The notes under the pieces: generated by a model
The model's database searches: none
What the model saw: the letters and a program-made list of their open reading frames with translations, nothing else
What the model was told of the DNA's origin: nothing
Shown here: piece by piece, positions 35,107-42,522 of the stretch
Layout of the letters: every line of letters begins with the position of its first letter
How positions within the stretch are numbered: the stretch's first letter is position 1
Assembly: GCF_025933915.1 (NCBI RefSeq)
Contig: NZ_JAICZA010000022.1
Coordinates: 1 to 44,456 of the forward strand
DNA from: Mycobacterium sp.
GTDB taxonomy: Bacteria > Actinomycetota > Actinomycetes > Mycobacteriales > Mycobacteriaceae
Direction of reading: 5' to 3'
Length of the DNA stretch: 44,456 nucleotides
Position numbers and translations under genes: made by a program

Positions 35107-36606
35107 CTACAACAGCATTCGGGTCCGTCGACCGATCGGGACGCGCAGCACCACATCGGTCCCGCGGGCGGTCGCCTGACGCATGCCCAGGGTGCCGTCC
35201 AGCTCCGCGGACACCAGGGTCCGCACGATCTGCAGGCCGAGGCTGTCGGAGGTCTCGAGGCTGAATCCTTCCGGCAGCCCGCGGCCGTCGTCGTGCACCA
35301 CGACGTCGAGCCAGCGCGCGGAACGCTCGGCGCGTATCGTCACCGAACCCTCCTCGACCGCTGGGTCAAAGGCGTGCTCGATCGCGTTTTGCACCAGTTC
35401 GGTGATCACCATGATCAGGGCCGTGGCCCGGTCAGAGTCCAGCACGCCCAGATCTCCGACCCGGTTGATGCGGATCGGGCGGTCCACCGAGGCCACGTCG
35501 TTCATGATCGGCAGGATCCGGTCGATGACCTCGTCGAGATTGACCTGCTCGTCCACCGACATCGACAGCGCGTCGTGGACCAACGCGATCGACGACACCC
35601 GGCGCACCGACTCGATGAGGGCCTCCCGTCCCTCCGCGTTGGCCGTGCGGCGGGCCTGCAGGCGCAACAGAGCCGCGACGGTCTGCAGGTTGTTCTTCAC
35701 CCGGTGGTGGATTTCGCGGATGGTGGCGTCCTTGGATATCAGCGCCCGGTCGCGGCGCTTCACCTCCGTCACGTCGCGGATCAGCACCGCCGCGCCGGCG
35801 CTGGCGCCGTCGACCACCAACGGCAACGTGCGCAGCAACACGGTGGCTCCCCCGGCGTCGACCTCCATGCGCATGCTGCGCCCGCCGGCCACCAGATCCC
35901 GCACATGCTCGGCGACTTCCTGCGCCTCGAACGGATCCGAGATCAGCGGCCGCGTGACCTCGATGAGATTGTGACCCTCCAGATCGGCGGTCAAACCCAT
36001 GCGGTGGTAGGCCGAGAGCGCGTTGGGGCTGGCGTAGGCGACGACACCTTTGACGTCGAGGCGGATGAAGCCGTCGCCGACGCGGGGGGTGGAACGGGAC
36101 ATCACCACGTCCCCCGCGTCGGGAAAACTGCCGTCCGCGAGCATGTGGACAAGGTCGCCGGCGCACTGTCGGTAGGCGATCTCCAGCTGACCGGACGCGC
36201 GGTCGGCGGCCACCGCGGTCTGATGATGCGTGAGCACGGCCACCACCTGGCCGCCGTACCGCACCGGGGACGCCTCGACGTGGGTGCCGGGCAACCACGG
36301 ATTTTGTTGGCCCGCAACGTTATTCCGCTTGGCGATGCCCGATGCGAAGGTCTCGGCGACGAGCGCCAACGCCTCGGAGGAAACGGCACTGCCCACCGCG
36401 TCGGTCTGTAGCACCGTGGGCGCCGTATTCGGGCGGCATTGCGCCACGCACACCAGCACGCCGTCGTCGCGACGCACCCACATCAGATAGTCGGCGAACG
36501 AAAGATCGGCCAGCAGCTGCCACTCCCCGACCACCGCATGCAGATGGTCAACCGCGTTGCCCGGCAGCATGGTGTGTTCGGCGAGCAGATCACCGAGAGT
36601 TGACAT
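35107..36606 (-). CDS. pdtaS: PdtaS, HisKA_2-type sensor histidine kinase
   Basis: A 499-residue cytosolic sensor kinase: GAF domain (about 1-150), PAS domain (about 175-285), HisKA_2 dimer/phosphoacceptor helix with the site in REIHHRVKNNLQ (His300/301), and a C-terminal HATPase (ELVQNAIEHAF N-box, HDDGRGLPEG, DSLGLQIV). Its partner PdtaR, an ANTAR antiterminator, is encoded elsewhere. Cys53 and Cys57 in VLVCVAQC match the residues reported in M. tuberculosis for copper/NO sensing by the Rip1-PdtaS-PdtaR cascade. ATG 36606 starts MSTLGDLLAEHT. It lies 49 nt downstream of the biotinyl protein gene on the same strand. Confidence 0.95.
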   Translation of the reverse strand: MSTLGDLLAEHTMLPGNAVDHLHAVVGEWQLLADLSFADYLMWVRRDDGVLVCVAQCRPNTAPTVLQTDAVGSAVSSEALALVAETFASGIAKRNNVAGQQNPWLPGTHVEASPVRYGGQVVAVLTHHQTAVAADRASGQLEIAYRQCAGDLVHMLADGSFPDAGDVVMSRSTPRVGDGFIRLDVKGVVAYASPNALSAYHRMGLTADLEGHNLIEVTRPLISDPFEAQEVAEHVRDLVAGGRSMRMEVDAGGATVLLRTLPLVVDGASAGAAVLIRDVTEVKRRDRALISKDATIREIHHRVKNNLQTVAALLRLQARRTANAEGREALIESVRRVSSIALVHDALSMSVDEQVNLDEVIDRILPIMNDVASVDRPIRINRVGDLGVLDSDRATALIMVITELVQNAIEHAFDPAVEEGSVTIRAERSARWLDVVVHDDGRGLPEGFSLETSDSLGLQIVRTLVSAELDGTLGMRQATARGTDVVLRVPIGRRTRMLL

Positions 36607-36655
36607 CGCTCACTCCCCGGGCGTTCCCGGCGGTTGGTCGAAGGGGCCTGACGGG

Positions 36656-36871
36656 CTAGGTGATCACCGCGATGAGGTCGCCGGCCTGAATGACGTCGCC
36701 CACCGACACGCTCACCTTGCTGACGGTGCCGCCGACCTCCGCAAGGACGGGGATCTCCATCTTCATCGACTCCAACAGCACCACGATGTCGCCTTTGCCG
36801 ATCTGGTCACCCTCGTTCACAACGACTTCGAGCACGCTGGCCACGATCTCGGCGCGCACATCCTCGGCCAT
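36656..36871 (-). CDS. Small biotinylated protein TB7.3
   Basis: A 71-residue single biotinyl-lipoyl domain. The acceptor Lys37 sits in ESMKMEIP, and the mirror-image beta hairpins (VVVNEGDQIGKGDIV and VSVSVGDVIQAGDLI) are complete. Without a carboxylase fused or adjacent, its partner is unknown. It matches M. tuberculosis Rv3221c (TB7.3), known to be biotinylated. ATG 36871 gives the known length, but the frame stays open upstream through an 18-bp tandem repeat with in-frame ATG codons. Confidence 0.92.
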   Translation of the reverse strand: MAEDVRAEIVASVLEVVVNEGDQIGKGDIVVLLESMKMEIPVLAEVGGTVSKVSVSVGDVIQAGDLIAVIT

Positions 36872-36910
36872 CTTCACCCCACTCGTTTCGGCCTCTGCGC
36901 AGGCTGGCTG

Positions 36911-36946
36911 CTGATTCATCGCTGGTTGCTGATTCATCGCTGGTTG
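36911..36946. repeat. 18-bp tandem duplication upstream of TB7.3
   Basis: CTGATTCATCGCTGGTTG occurs twice head to tail (36911-36928, 36929-36946) with a degenerate third copy on the right. On the minus strand it encodes MNQQPA repeats in the same frame as TB7.3. It lies in the 265-nt gap between the divergent TB7.3 and bL37 genes; no other feature is clear there apart from a short inverted repeat GTCTC-ATGA-GAGAC at 37060-37073. Confidence 0.75.
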
Positions 36947-37136
36947 TTGGTCAATCAACGTTCTATCAGGCTCGCCTACATCGAACCACAGGGCCCGCCG
37001 CGCACGGCCCCCGACGGGCCCCGCGCGGGCTGCACCAGGGTGAAGACACGGCGGAACCCGTCTCATGAGAGACTGGACGGCAAGCCAACCGGCGCTGGGC
37101 GCCTGGTTTGACAAGCAATCAACGGAGGTTTCACCC

Positions 37137-37211
37137 ATGGCCAAACGAGGCCGCAAGAAGCGCGACCGCAAGCACAGCAAGGCCAACCACGGCAAGCGGC
37201 CCAACGCCTGA
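37137..37211 (+). CDS. Ribosomal protein bL37 (24 residues)
   Basis: A complete 24-codon gene, ATG 37137 to TGA 37211, with a textbook ribosome site (GGAGG, 8 nt upstream). The peptide starts MAKRGRKKRDRKHSKANHGK and ends RPNA. It is almost half Lys/Arg and, from memory, corresponds to the mycobacterial 50S protein bL37 found by cryo-EM near the 23S rRNA in the large subunit. It is too short for most gene finders. It is divergent from TB7.3 and its stop is 6 nt from the stop of convergent rshA. Confidence 0.92.
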   Translation: MAKRGRKKRDRKHSKANHGKRPNA

Positions 37212-37217
37212 GGGACG

Positions 37218-37532
37218 CTACTGAATACCCCGGATGATGGTGGTGCGCCGGATCTCAAGGCGTAGCCGCTCGCGCAGGCCCTCCGGGGCCATCTCACCCT
37301 TGCACTTGGTGGCGATCAATGCCTTGATCCGCTCTTCGAGCCCGTAATGCTTGAAGCAACCGGGGCACGCCTCGAGATGCTGGCGCAGTTGCTCGCGGGT
37401 GTCCGGGCCGCATTCACCGTCGAGCAGCAGCCAGACCTGGCGGATGACCTCAGCGCAGCCGACGCTGCCGTGGGACTCGTCGTTGGGGCAGGCATCCGGA
37501 GAAGCACCGCCCTGGCCGGGGAACTCGCTCAT
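37218..37532 (-). CDS. rshA: RshA, zinc-associated anti-sigma factor of SigH
   Basis: A 104-residue ZAS-family anti-sigma factor with the H-x3-C-x2-C motif His52, Cys56, Cys59 in QHLEACPGC and further Cys at 15, 26, 41 and 77. It holds SigH inactive under reducing conditions and releases it when the cysteines oxidise. ATG 37532 overlaps the sigH stop by 4 nt (ATGA), coupling synthesis of the pair. Convergent with bL37 with 6 nt between stops. Confidence 0.95.
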   Translation of the reverse strand: MSEFPGQGGASPDACPNDESHGSVGCAEVIRQVWLLLDGECGPDTREQLRQHLEACPGCFKHYGLEERIKALIATKCKGEMAPEGLRERLRLEIRRTTIIRGIQ

Positions 37533-38191
37533 GACGACACCTCCTCGTGCGTCTGCCGACCGCGGTTGAAGCCGCGCTCCTTGGCAACGTCGGCCAACAG
37601 GCCACGCAGCTGCCGTCGACCGCGGTGCAGCCGTGACATTACCGTTCCGATCGGCGTATCCATGATCTCGGCGATTTCCTTGTACGGAAATCCCTCGACG
37701 TCGGCGTAATAGACCGCCATTCGGAAGTCTTCCGGCAAAGCTTGCAGCGCTTCTTTGATCTCGGAGTCCGGCAGCGACTCCAGCGCCTCGACCTCGGCCG
37801 AACGCAACCCGGTGGAGGAATGCTCGGCGTTAGCGGCCAACTGCCAGTCGGTGATTTCCTCGGTCGGGTATTCCGCCGGCTGGCGCTGCTTCTTGCGGTA
37901 GCTGTTGATGTAGGTGTTGGTCAAGATCCGGTACAGCCACGCCTTGAGATTGGTGCCGGCCCTAAACGAGCGAAAGCCCGCGTAGGCCTTCACCATCGTC
38001 TCTTGCAGCAAATCTTCGGCATCGGCGGGATTCCGCGTCATGCGCAGCGCACCGCCATAAAGCTGGTCCAGCAGCGGGATCGCGTCGCGCTCGAACCGCG
38101 CCGTCAATTCCGCGTCCGTCTCTTCGGGCGTCGCGGGTTCGGTGATCTCCGGTCCTGCCGCGCCATCTCGGCCATCTAGAGAGTCGGCCAT
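37529..38191 (-). CDS. sigH: SigH, ECF sigma factor of the oxidative and heat stress response
   Basis: A 220-residue ECF sigma factor. Region 2 carries [22 protein letters not shown] style residues ([16 protein letters not shown]) and [11 protein letters not shown]. Region 4 has the helix-turn-helix [20 protein letters not shown] and [12 protein letters not shown]. It controls thioredoxin, mycothiol and chaperone genes and is bound by RshA, encoded next. ATG 38191 ([10 protein letters not shown]) corresponds to the annotated tuberculosis start but has only a weak ribosome site. The frame stays open to 38392, and GTG 38311 upstream has an excellent GGAGGA site, so a 40-residue longer form is possible (see findings). 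Confidence 0.93.
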   Translation of the reverse strand: MADSLDGRDGAAGPEITEPATPEETDAELTARFERDAIPLLDQLYGGALRMTRNPADAEDLLQETMVKAYAGFRSFRAGTNLKAWLYRILTNTYINSYRKKQRQPAEYPTEEITDWQLAANAEHSSTGLRSAEVEALESLPDSEIKEALQALPEDFRMAVYYADVEGFPYKEIAEIMDTPIGTVMSRLHRGRRQLRGLLADVAKERGFNRGRQTHEEVSS

Positions 38192-38390
38192 TTCGATCAA
38201 CCCGGTCCCTTCTGCTGCGGTGTCACCGGAAAGCGCCGAAAGCGCCACCGGACTCGCAAGGAAGCCAGCCAACCGCTCCTCGCCTAACAGGCTCGTCGCC
38301 GCTGACACCACGCTGCTCCTCCAATCTAAAGGCTCACCCCGACAGTGTCCGCCCGGGTGTGACCGACCGCATCGAAATACCAATTTGATC

Positions 38391-38417
38391 AACCGTGCGC
38401 GCGATCAGGCTATTTCC
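38391..38417 (-). promoter_or_regulatory. SigH-type autoregulatory promoter
   Basis: On the minus strand CGGAAA (its GGAAA at 38417-38413) is followed, 19 nt after GGAAA, by GTT (38393-38391, within CGGTT). This matches the SigH consensus GGAA ... GTT. Transcription would start near 38383, about 70 nt before GTG 38311 and 190 nt before ATG 38191. Confidence 0.55.
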
Positions 38418-38490
38418 GGGGCGAAATCCGGGAGCCCTATCGCTCCCGCTCCCGATGCAGACCCCGATCGGCCCGATTCCGGCGTGGCGT

Positions 38491-38496
38491 TAGTGT
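38491..38496 (+). promoter_or_regulatory. -10 hexamer TAGTGT, leaderless start of the SDR gene
   Basis: The hexamer is exactly 6 nt before ATG 38503, placing +1 on the start codon; no ribosome site is present. Confidence 0.55.
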
Positions 38497-38502
38497 GACG
38501 CC

Positions 38503-39351
38503 ATGTCCCTGAATGGCAAGACCATGTTCATCTCTGGCGCCAGCCGTGGCATCGGCCTGGCGATCGCCAAGCGCGCCGCGCAGGACGGCGCCAACGTCGC
38601 CCTGATCGCCAAGACCGCCGAGCCGCACCCGAAGTTGCCGGGGACGGTGTTCACGGCGGCCAAGGAACTCGAGGAGGCGGGCGGGCAGGCCCTGCCGATC
38701 GTCGGGGACGTCCGCGACCCCGATTCGGTCGAGGCGGCCGTGGCCAAGACCGTCGAGCAGTTCGGCGGCATCGATATCTGCGTCAACAACGCGTCGGCCA
38801 TCAACCTGGGTTCCATCACGGAGGTGCCGATGAAGCGGTTCGACCTGATGAACGGCATCCAGGTGCGGGGCACCTATGCGGTATCGCAGGCCTGCATCCC
38901 GCATCTGAAGGGCCGGGAGAATCCGCACATCCTGACGCTGTCGCCGCCGGTGCTGCTGGGCCGGGAGTGGCTGAAACCGACCGCGTACATGATGGCCAAG
39001 TTCGGCATGACGCTGTGCGCGCTGGGCATCGCCGAAGAAATGCGGGACGAGGGCATCGCGTCCAACACGCTGTGGCCGCGCACGCTGGTGGCGACGGCCG
39101 CGGTGCAGAACCTGCTCGGCGGTGAGGAGGCGATGGGCCGGGCCCGCAAGCCCGAGGTGTACTCGGACGCCGCCTACGTCGTGCTCAACAAGCCGTCCAA
39201 GGAGTACACCGGCAACATGCTGCTGTGTGAGGACGTGCTGGTGGAATCCGGCGTCAAAGACCTCTCGGCGTATGACTGCATCCCCGGTTCGAAGCTCGGC
39301 GTCGACTTCTGGGTGGACGGCGTCAACCCGCCGGGGTACACGGGGCCGTAA
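38503..39351 (+). CDS. Short-chain dehydrogenase (Rv3224-like, HSDL2-like)
   Basis: A 282-residue SDR: cofactor loop SGASRGIGLAIA, NNAS motif (CVNNASAINL), catalytic Tyr and Lys in AYMMAKFGM and a Ser in ILTLSPPVL. The sequence type resembles the N-terminal domain of HSDL2-like dehydrogenases. The C-terminal part (DCIPGSKLGVDFWVDG) is an extension beyond the classical SDR core. NAD(P)-dependent; substrate unknown. ATG 38503 is fixed by the leaderless -10. Divergent from sigH, and 15 nt before the YbaK gene. Confidence 0.9.
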   Translation: MSLNGKTMFISGASRGIGLAIAKRAAQDGANVALIAKTAEPHPKLPGTVFTAAKELEEAGGQALPIVGDVRDPDSVEAAVAKTVEQFGGIDICVNNASAINLGSITEVPMKRFDLMNGIQVRGTYAVSQACIPHLKGRENPHILTLSPPVLLGREWLKPTAYMMAKFGMTLCALGIAEEMRDEGIASNTLWPRTLVATAAVQNLLGGEEAMGRARKPEVYSDAAYVVLNKPSKEYTGNMLLCEDVLVESGVKDLSAYDCIPGSKLGVDFWVDGVNPPGYTGP

Positions 39352-39366
39352 CAGGCGCGTCTGACC

Positions 39367-39858
39367 TTGGCCGCCGCCGCTACCCCGGCCATTGCCGCGT
39401 TGGTGAAAGCCGGTGTGCCGCACGAGGTCTTGACCTTCGATCACGACCGGCAGCAGCAATCGTTCGGCGCGGAGGCGGTCAACGCGCTCACCACAGCCGC
39501 CGGCGTCGAATCCGGGCAGATCTACAAGACCCTCATCGTCGCGGTGCCGGACGGTCTGGCGGTTGCGATCGTGCCGGCGACCGCGCGCCTCTCGCTGAAG
39601 GCGGCCGCCGCGGCGCTGGGGGTCGCCAAGGCATCCATGGCCGAGGCTTCGGTCGCCGAGCGGACCACCGGTTACGTCGTCGGTGCGGTGTCGCCGTTCG
39701 GTCAGCGCAAGCGGTTGCGCACGGTCATCGATTCCAGCGCGCTGGGCTGGGAACGGGTGTTCTGCAGCGCCGGCCGCCGAGGCTGGGAGGTCGCGGTGGC
39801 ACCCCAGGACCTGATCCGCCTCACCGGCGCGATAACCGCCGATATCAGCCGAAGGTGA
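39367..39858 (+). CDS. ybaK: YbaK-type Cys-tRNA(Pro)/Cys-tRNA deacylase, intact
   Basis: A 163-residue YbaK/EbsC-domain protein: HEVLTFDHD, the conserved catalytic Lys in QIYKTLIVAV, KAAAAALGVAKASMA and the Gly-rich GYVVGAVSPFGQRKRL. It hydrolyses mischarged Cys-tRNA(Pro). The start is TTG 39367 (no ATG or GTG before the first conserved strand). In M. tuberculosis H37Rv I recall this gene as split into two annotated pieces (Rv3224A/B); here it is one open frame. It overlaps the convergent MDR gene by 14 nt. Confidence 0.85.
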   Translation: MAAAATPAIAALVKAGVPHEVLTFDHDRQQQSFGAEAVNALTTAAGVESGQIYKTLIVAVPDGLAVAIVPATARLSLKAAAAALGVAKASMAEASVAERTTGYVVGAVSPFGQRKRLRTVIDSSALGWERVFCSAGRRGWEVAVAPQDLIRLTGAITADISRR

Positions 39859-40855
39859 CGACGACCTTGTCCGCGGCGCCAGGAGTTCGGGCCAGCTCGA
39901 GCGCCTCGCCGACGCTGTCGAATCCGATGGTGTGGCTGACGATCAGCGCGTATTTCTCCCAGTTCGCCACGAGATCGCCCGTCACCTCGAAGATTTCGGC
40001 GGGGTAACCCATGCTTCCGACGAGGGTGATCTCGTTGCTCATCACGTTGATCAGGTCGACGGGCACCGGCTCCTTGTGGACGCCGACGATTGCGACGGTG
40101 GCGCCCTTTTGCGCCGCCGCCAGCGCGGTGTTGACCACGGCGGGCACGCCGGCCGCGTCGAGATAGATATCGGTGCCCGCCTTTCCGGGGAACATGCTCT
40201 CGCCCACGCCGTGCAGTTCGATCAGGCGCGCCGCGACGTCCTCCTCGGCAGAGTTGATGACGGCGTCGGCGCCGATCTGCAGCGCCCTTTCCAGCCGGCC
40301 GGGGAGCAGATCCACCACGACGACATGGCTCACACCAACGGATTTGAAGGCCAGCGTGGCGCCCAGGCCTATCGGCCCCGCGCCGAATACGACGACCTTG
40401 TCGGTCGGTTTGGGTCGGCAGCGATTGACACCGTGGCGCGCGACGGCCATCGGCTCGTTGAGCGCGGCGACTTCCCACGGAATGTGGTCGGGGATGACCT
40501 CGAGACTCGTTCCGCGAACGGCGTTCTCGATGAGCAGGAAGTCGGCGAGTGCGCCGCTGGCGCCGCCGTTGCCGATGATGCCGCTGGGCGCGGCCATCGG
40601 GTTGATGACGACGTGGTCGCCGACGGCCAGGCCGGTCACCTGCGCGCCGACCTCGACGACTTCCCCGGCGGGCTCGTGGCCGAGCGGGGTGTGTCCCTGC
40701 CGCGGGGGGAGGCCGCCGATGGTGATGTAGAACGCGTCCGAACCGCAGATACCGCAGGCGCGCATCCGCACGAGCACGTCCCTGGGGCCCGCCTTAGGAC
40801 GGTCGGTGTCGAGTACCTCGGCCTTGCCCGGCCCGGTGACCATGGCTGTCTTCAT
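39845..40855 (-). CDS. Zinc-type medium-chain dehydrogenase (MDR)
   Basis: A 336-residue alcohol/polyol dehydrogenase-like MDR. The catalytic zinc region is ACGICGSDAF ... GHEPAGEVVEVG, and the cofactor site is VVVFGAGPIGLGATLAF with Asp in VVVDLLPGRL (NAD preference). The four-Cys structural-zinc lobe is replaced by a Cys-free stretch (NPMAAPSGIIGNGGASGALA). Substrate unknown. ATG 40855 has a GGAG site 6 nt upstream; the frame is open 9 codons further. It is last in a minus-strand operon with MBL, SDR, sulfotransferase and VOC genes, 23 nt after the VOC stop. Confidence 0.88.
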   Translation of the reverse strand: MKTAMVTGPGKAEVLDTDRPKAGPRDVLVRMRACGICGSDAFYITIGGLPPRQGHTPLGHEPAGEVVEVGAQVTGLAVGDHVVINPMAAPSGIIGNGGASGALADFLLIENAVRGTSLEVIPDHIPWEVAALNEPMAVARHGVNRCRPKPTDKVVVFGAGPIGLGATLAFKSVGVSHVVVVDLLPGRLERALQIGADAVINSAEEDVAARLIELHGVGESMFPGKAGTDIYLDAAGVPAVVNTALAAAQKGATVAIVGVHKEPVPVDLINVMSNEITLVGSMGYPAEIFEVTGDLVANWEKYALIVSHTIGFDSVGEALELARTPGAADKVVVTFG

Positions 40856-40878
40856 CGCAGACTCCTCGCGCTCACGCC

Positions 40879-41328
40879 TCAAGCCGCCATGGCTTGCAGA
40901 AACCCGGGCCAGTCGGGAAACAGTGCCCGGTCAACGATCTCGATGCGAACCCCATTGGTGTCGATGTAGTACGCGAACATCGACAGTGTGTCGCCGCTGG
41001 GTCGCGCCTCTAGCCGGTAGCCGCTGTCTTCGAGTTGCGCTGCGGCAGCGGTGATGTCGTCGACCCAGTAGCCCAGGTGGTGGGCGCCGCCGCCGCGCGG
41101 CGCGGTCCAGATCGTGCCCGGCACTTCCTGAATCAGCTCCAGGTGCGGCGCGTTCACCGAATACACGAACCGAAACGGCACTTCGACATCGCCGTCGGCG
41201 GTCGTCACACTGAGCGTGGACTCGACCGGCTTCGTCCACCGGTAGCCCATCGCCGCCGTAAGCCGCTCCGCGGCACCGGCCATATCGTCGACCACCAGCC
41301 CGGTGTGATAGCAGTCCGCCGGATTCAC
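40879..41328 (-). CDS. Glyoxalase/VOC-fold protein
   Basis: A 149-residue VOC protein of the methylmalonyl-CoA epimerase/glyoxalase type. Two beta-alpha-beta-beta-beta modules carry candidate metal ligands: His in CYHTGLVVDD, Glu in HLELIQEVPG, His in GAHHLGYWVDD and Glu in GVRIEIVDRA. GTG 41328 overlaps the sulfotransferase stop by 4 nt (GTGA); the long open frame above it is antisense-like sequence within the sulfotransferase gene. It may isomerise or cleave an oxidised intermediate in the pathway of this operon; the substrate cannot be predicted. Confidence 0.85.
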   Translation of the reverse strand: MNPADCYHTGLVVDDMAGAAERLTAAMGYRWTKPVESTLSVTTADGDVEVPFRFVYSVNAPHLELIQEVPGTIWTAPRGGGAHHLGYWVDDITAAAAQLEDSGYRLEARPSGDTLSMFAYYIDTNGVRIEIVDRALFPDWPGFLQAMAA

Positions 41329-42518
41329 GGGGTGCCCTCCAGTTCGATGTCGAAGGTGTCGAGATATTCGGCGAAGACCGGCTCGAGCGCCTCGACGGTC
41401 AGGCCGTATTCGTCCAGGCGATACGCGTTGAGCGCGAAGCGGTCCTGCGGATGCTCGGCAAGCCAATCGCGCATGCGCGCTTCGGTTTCGGCGGTCAGCG
41501 GTTCGCCGGCCCAATCGTAGATACGCCGCATCACGCCCATCGGGTCGCGCATCATCTCGTGGTAGTACATGTGGAAGAAGCGCTCGTCGCCGATGCGGTC
41601 GCGGGCCCGCAGCGGCCGCTCGACGTGGTAGCGCATCTGCCACATCGCGAGCCGGCCCATGTCGGTCTGATCCAGCAGGTCGGTGTTCATCACCAGGCTC
41701 TGCGGCAGCCGCCACAGGTTGCACAGCGAACCGGTCGCCTTGTACGGATCGCGGTGCGCCCAGATCAGCCGGGCGTCGGGGAACACGTTGAGCAGCGCCT
41801 CGATGTGCACCGAATGCGACGGCATCTTCAGGCTCCAGTTGCCCGGCGCGGTGGACTGCAGGACCTGCAGGTAGCGCTTCTGGTACTCGTAGGTGCTGCT
41901 CATGTCCGTCTCGTCGAACAGCCACCGCGCGTAGCGATCCGTCGGCAGGAACGAGTCCCAGGACAGGCCCTTGAAGTCCTGGTTGTGAATGAACATGTCC
42001 TCGGTCGGGCCGTCGGCGTCCTCCCAGTGCGGCAGCGGCATTTTCGCCTGCGTGACCAGCTCGAGAATCTTGCGCTGCTCCTCCAGCAGCGCCAGGCAGC
42101 GCGGGTCGGTGCGCAGCGTCTCGGTGGGAGCCGGCGGGATCGGATCCACACACTGCCAGTGCAGCAGGGAGCGCCGGGCCGGGTCCTGGTCGAGCAGGTA
42201 GCTGATCACGGTGGTACCGGTGCGGGGCATGCCGAGCACGATCAGGGGTCGCTCGACGGGCGTGTCGAGCACGTCCGGGTGCGCCTTGATGTAGTCGTGG
42301 ACCTGCATGCGCCGCCCCAGCGCGTTGGTGGCGTCGTCGAGGACGCGTTCGCGGCCGAATGGGGTGAAGGCGGGCGAGCTGTTGAGCTCGTCGAGCATGA
42401 TGGCGAGTCCGTCTCGCCAAGAGTCGGAATCGATTTCGGTCAGGCCGGTGCGCTGTGCGGCCAGTTTGAAGACGTCGTCGGTGGTCGAGACGTTGTCGAA
42501 GCCTTTGTGGTCGCTCAT
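41325..42518 (-). CDS. PAPS-dependent sulfotransferase (Sulfotransferase_3 type)
   Basis: A 397-residue sulfotransferase. The 5'-phosphosulfate loop is GMPRTGTT (96-103), and the 3'-phosphate motif is in WAHRDPYKATGSL. A long N-terminal extension (1-90) and NWSLKMPSHSVHI are typical of the actinobacterial Stf-like family. It transfers sulfate from PAPS to a hydroxyl of a lipid, sterol or small molecule; acceptor unknown. ATG 42518 lies 4 nt after the SDR stop, and its stop overlaps the VOC start. The presence of an alkylsulfatase-like MBL in the same operon is notable. Confidence 0.9.
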   Translation of the reverse strand: MSDHKGFDNVSTTDDVFKLAAQRTGLTEIDSDSWRDGLAIMLDELNSSPAFTPFGRERVLDDATNALGRRMQVHDYIKAHPDVLDTPVERPLIVLGMPRTGTTVISYLLDQDPARRSLLHWQCVDPIPPAPTETLRTDPRCLALLEEQRKILELVTQAKMPLPHWEDADGPTEDMFIHNQDFKGLSWDSFLPTDRYARWLFDETDMSSTYEYQKRYLQVLQSTAPGNWSLKMPSHSVHIEALLNVFPDARLIWAHRDPYKATGSLCNLWRLPQSLVMNTDLLDQTDMGRLAMWQMRYHVERPLRARDRIGDERFFHMYYHEMMRDPMGVMRRIYDWAGEPLTAETEARMRDWLAEHPQDRFALNAYRLDEYGLTVEALEPVFAEYLDTFDIELEGTP

Positions 42519-42522
42519 CGCG

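Noticed and set aside
37053..37057. GGAAC as a SigH -35 element for bL37
   Set aside because: No GTT at 17-20 nt downstream, so the SigH consensus is not met.
37060..37073. GTCTC-ATGA-GAGAC inverted repeat as an operator
   Set aside because: Only 5-bp arms, expected by chance at this scale; no promoter elements line up with it.
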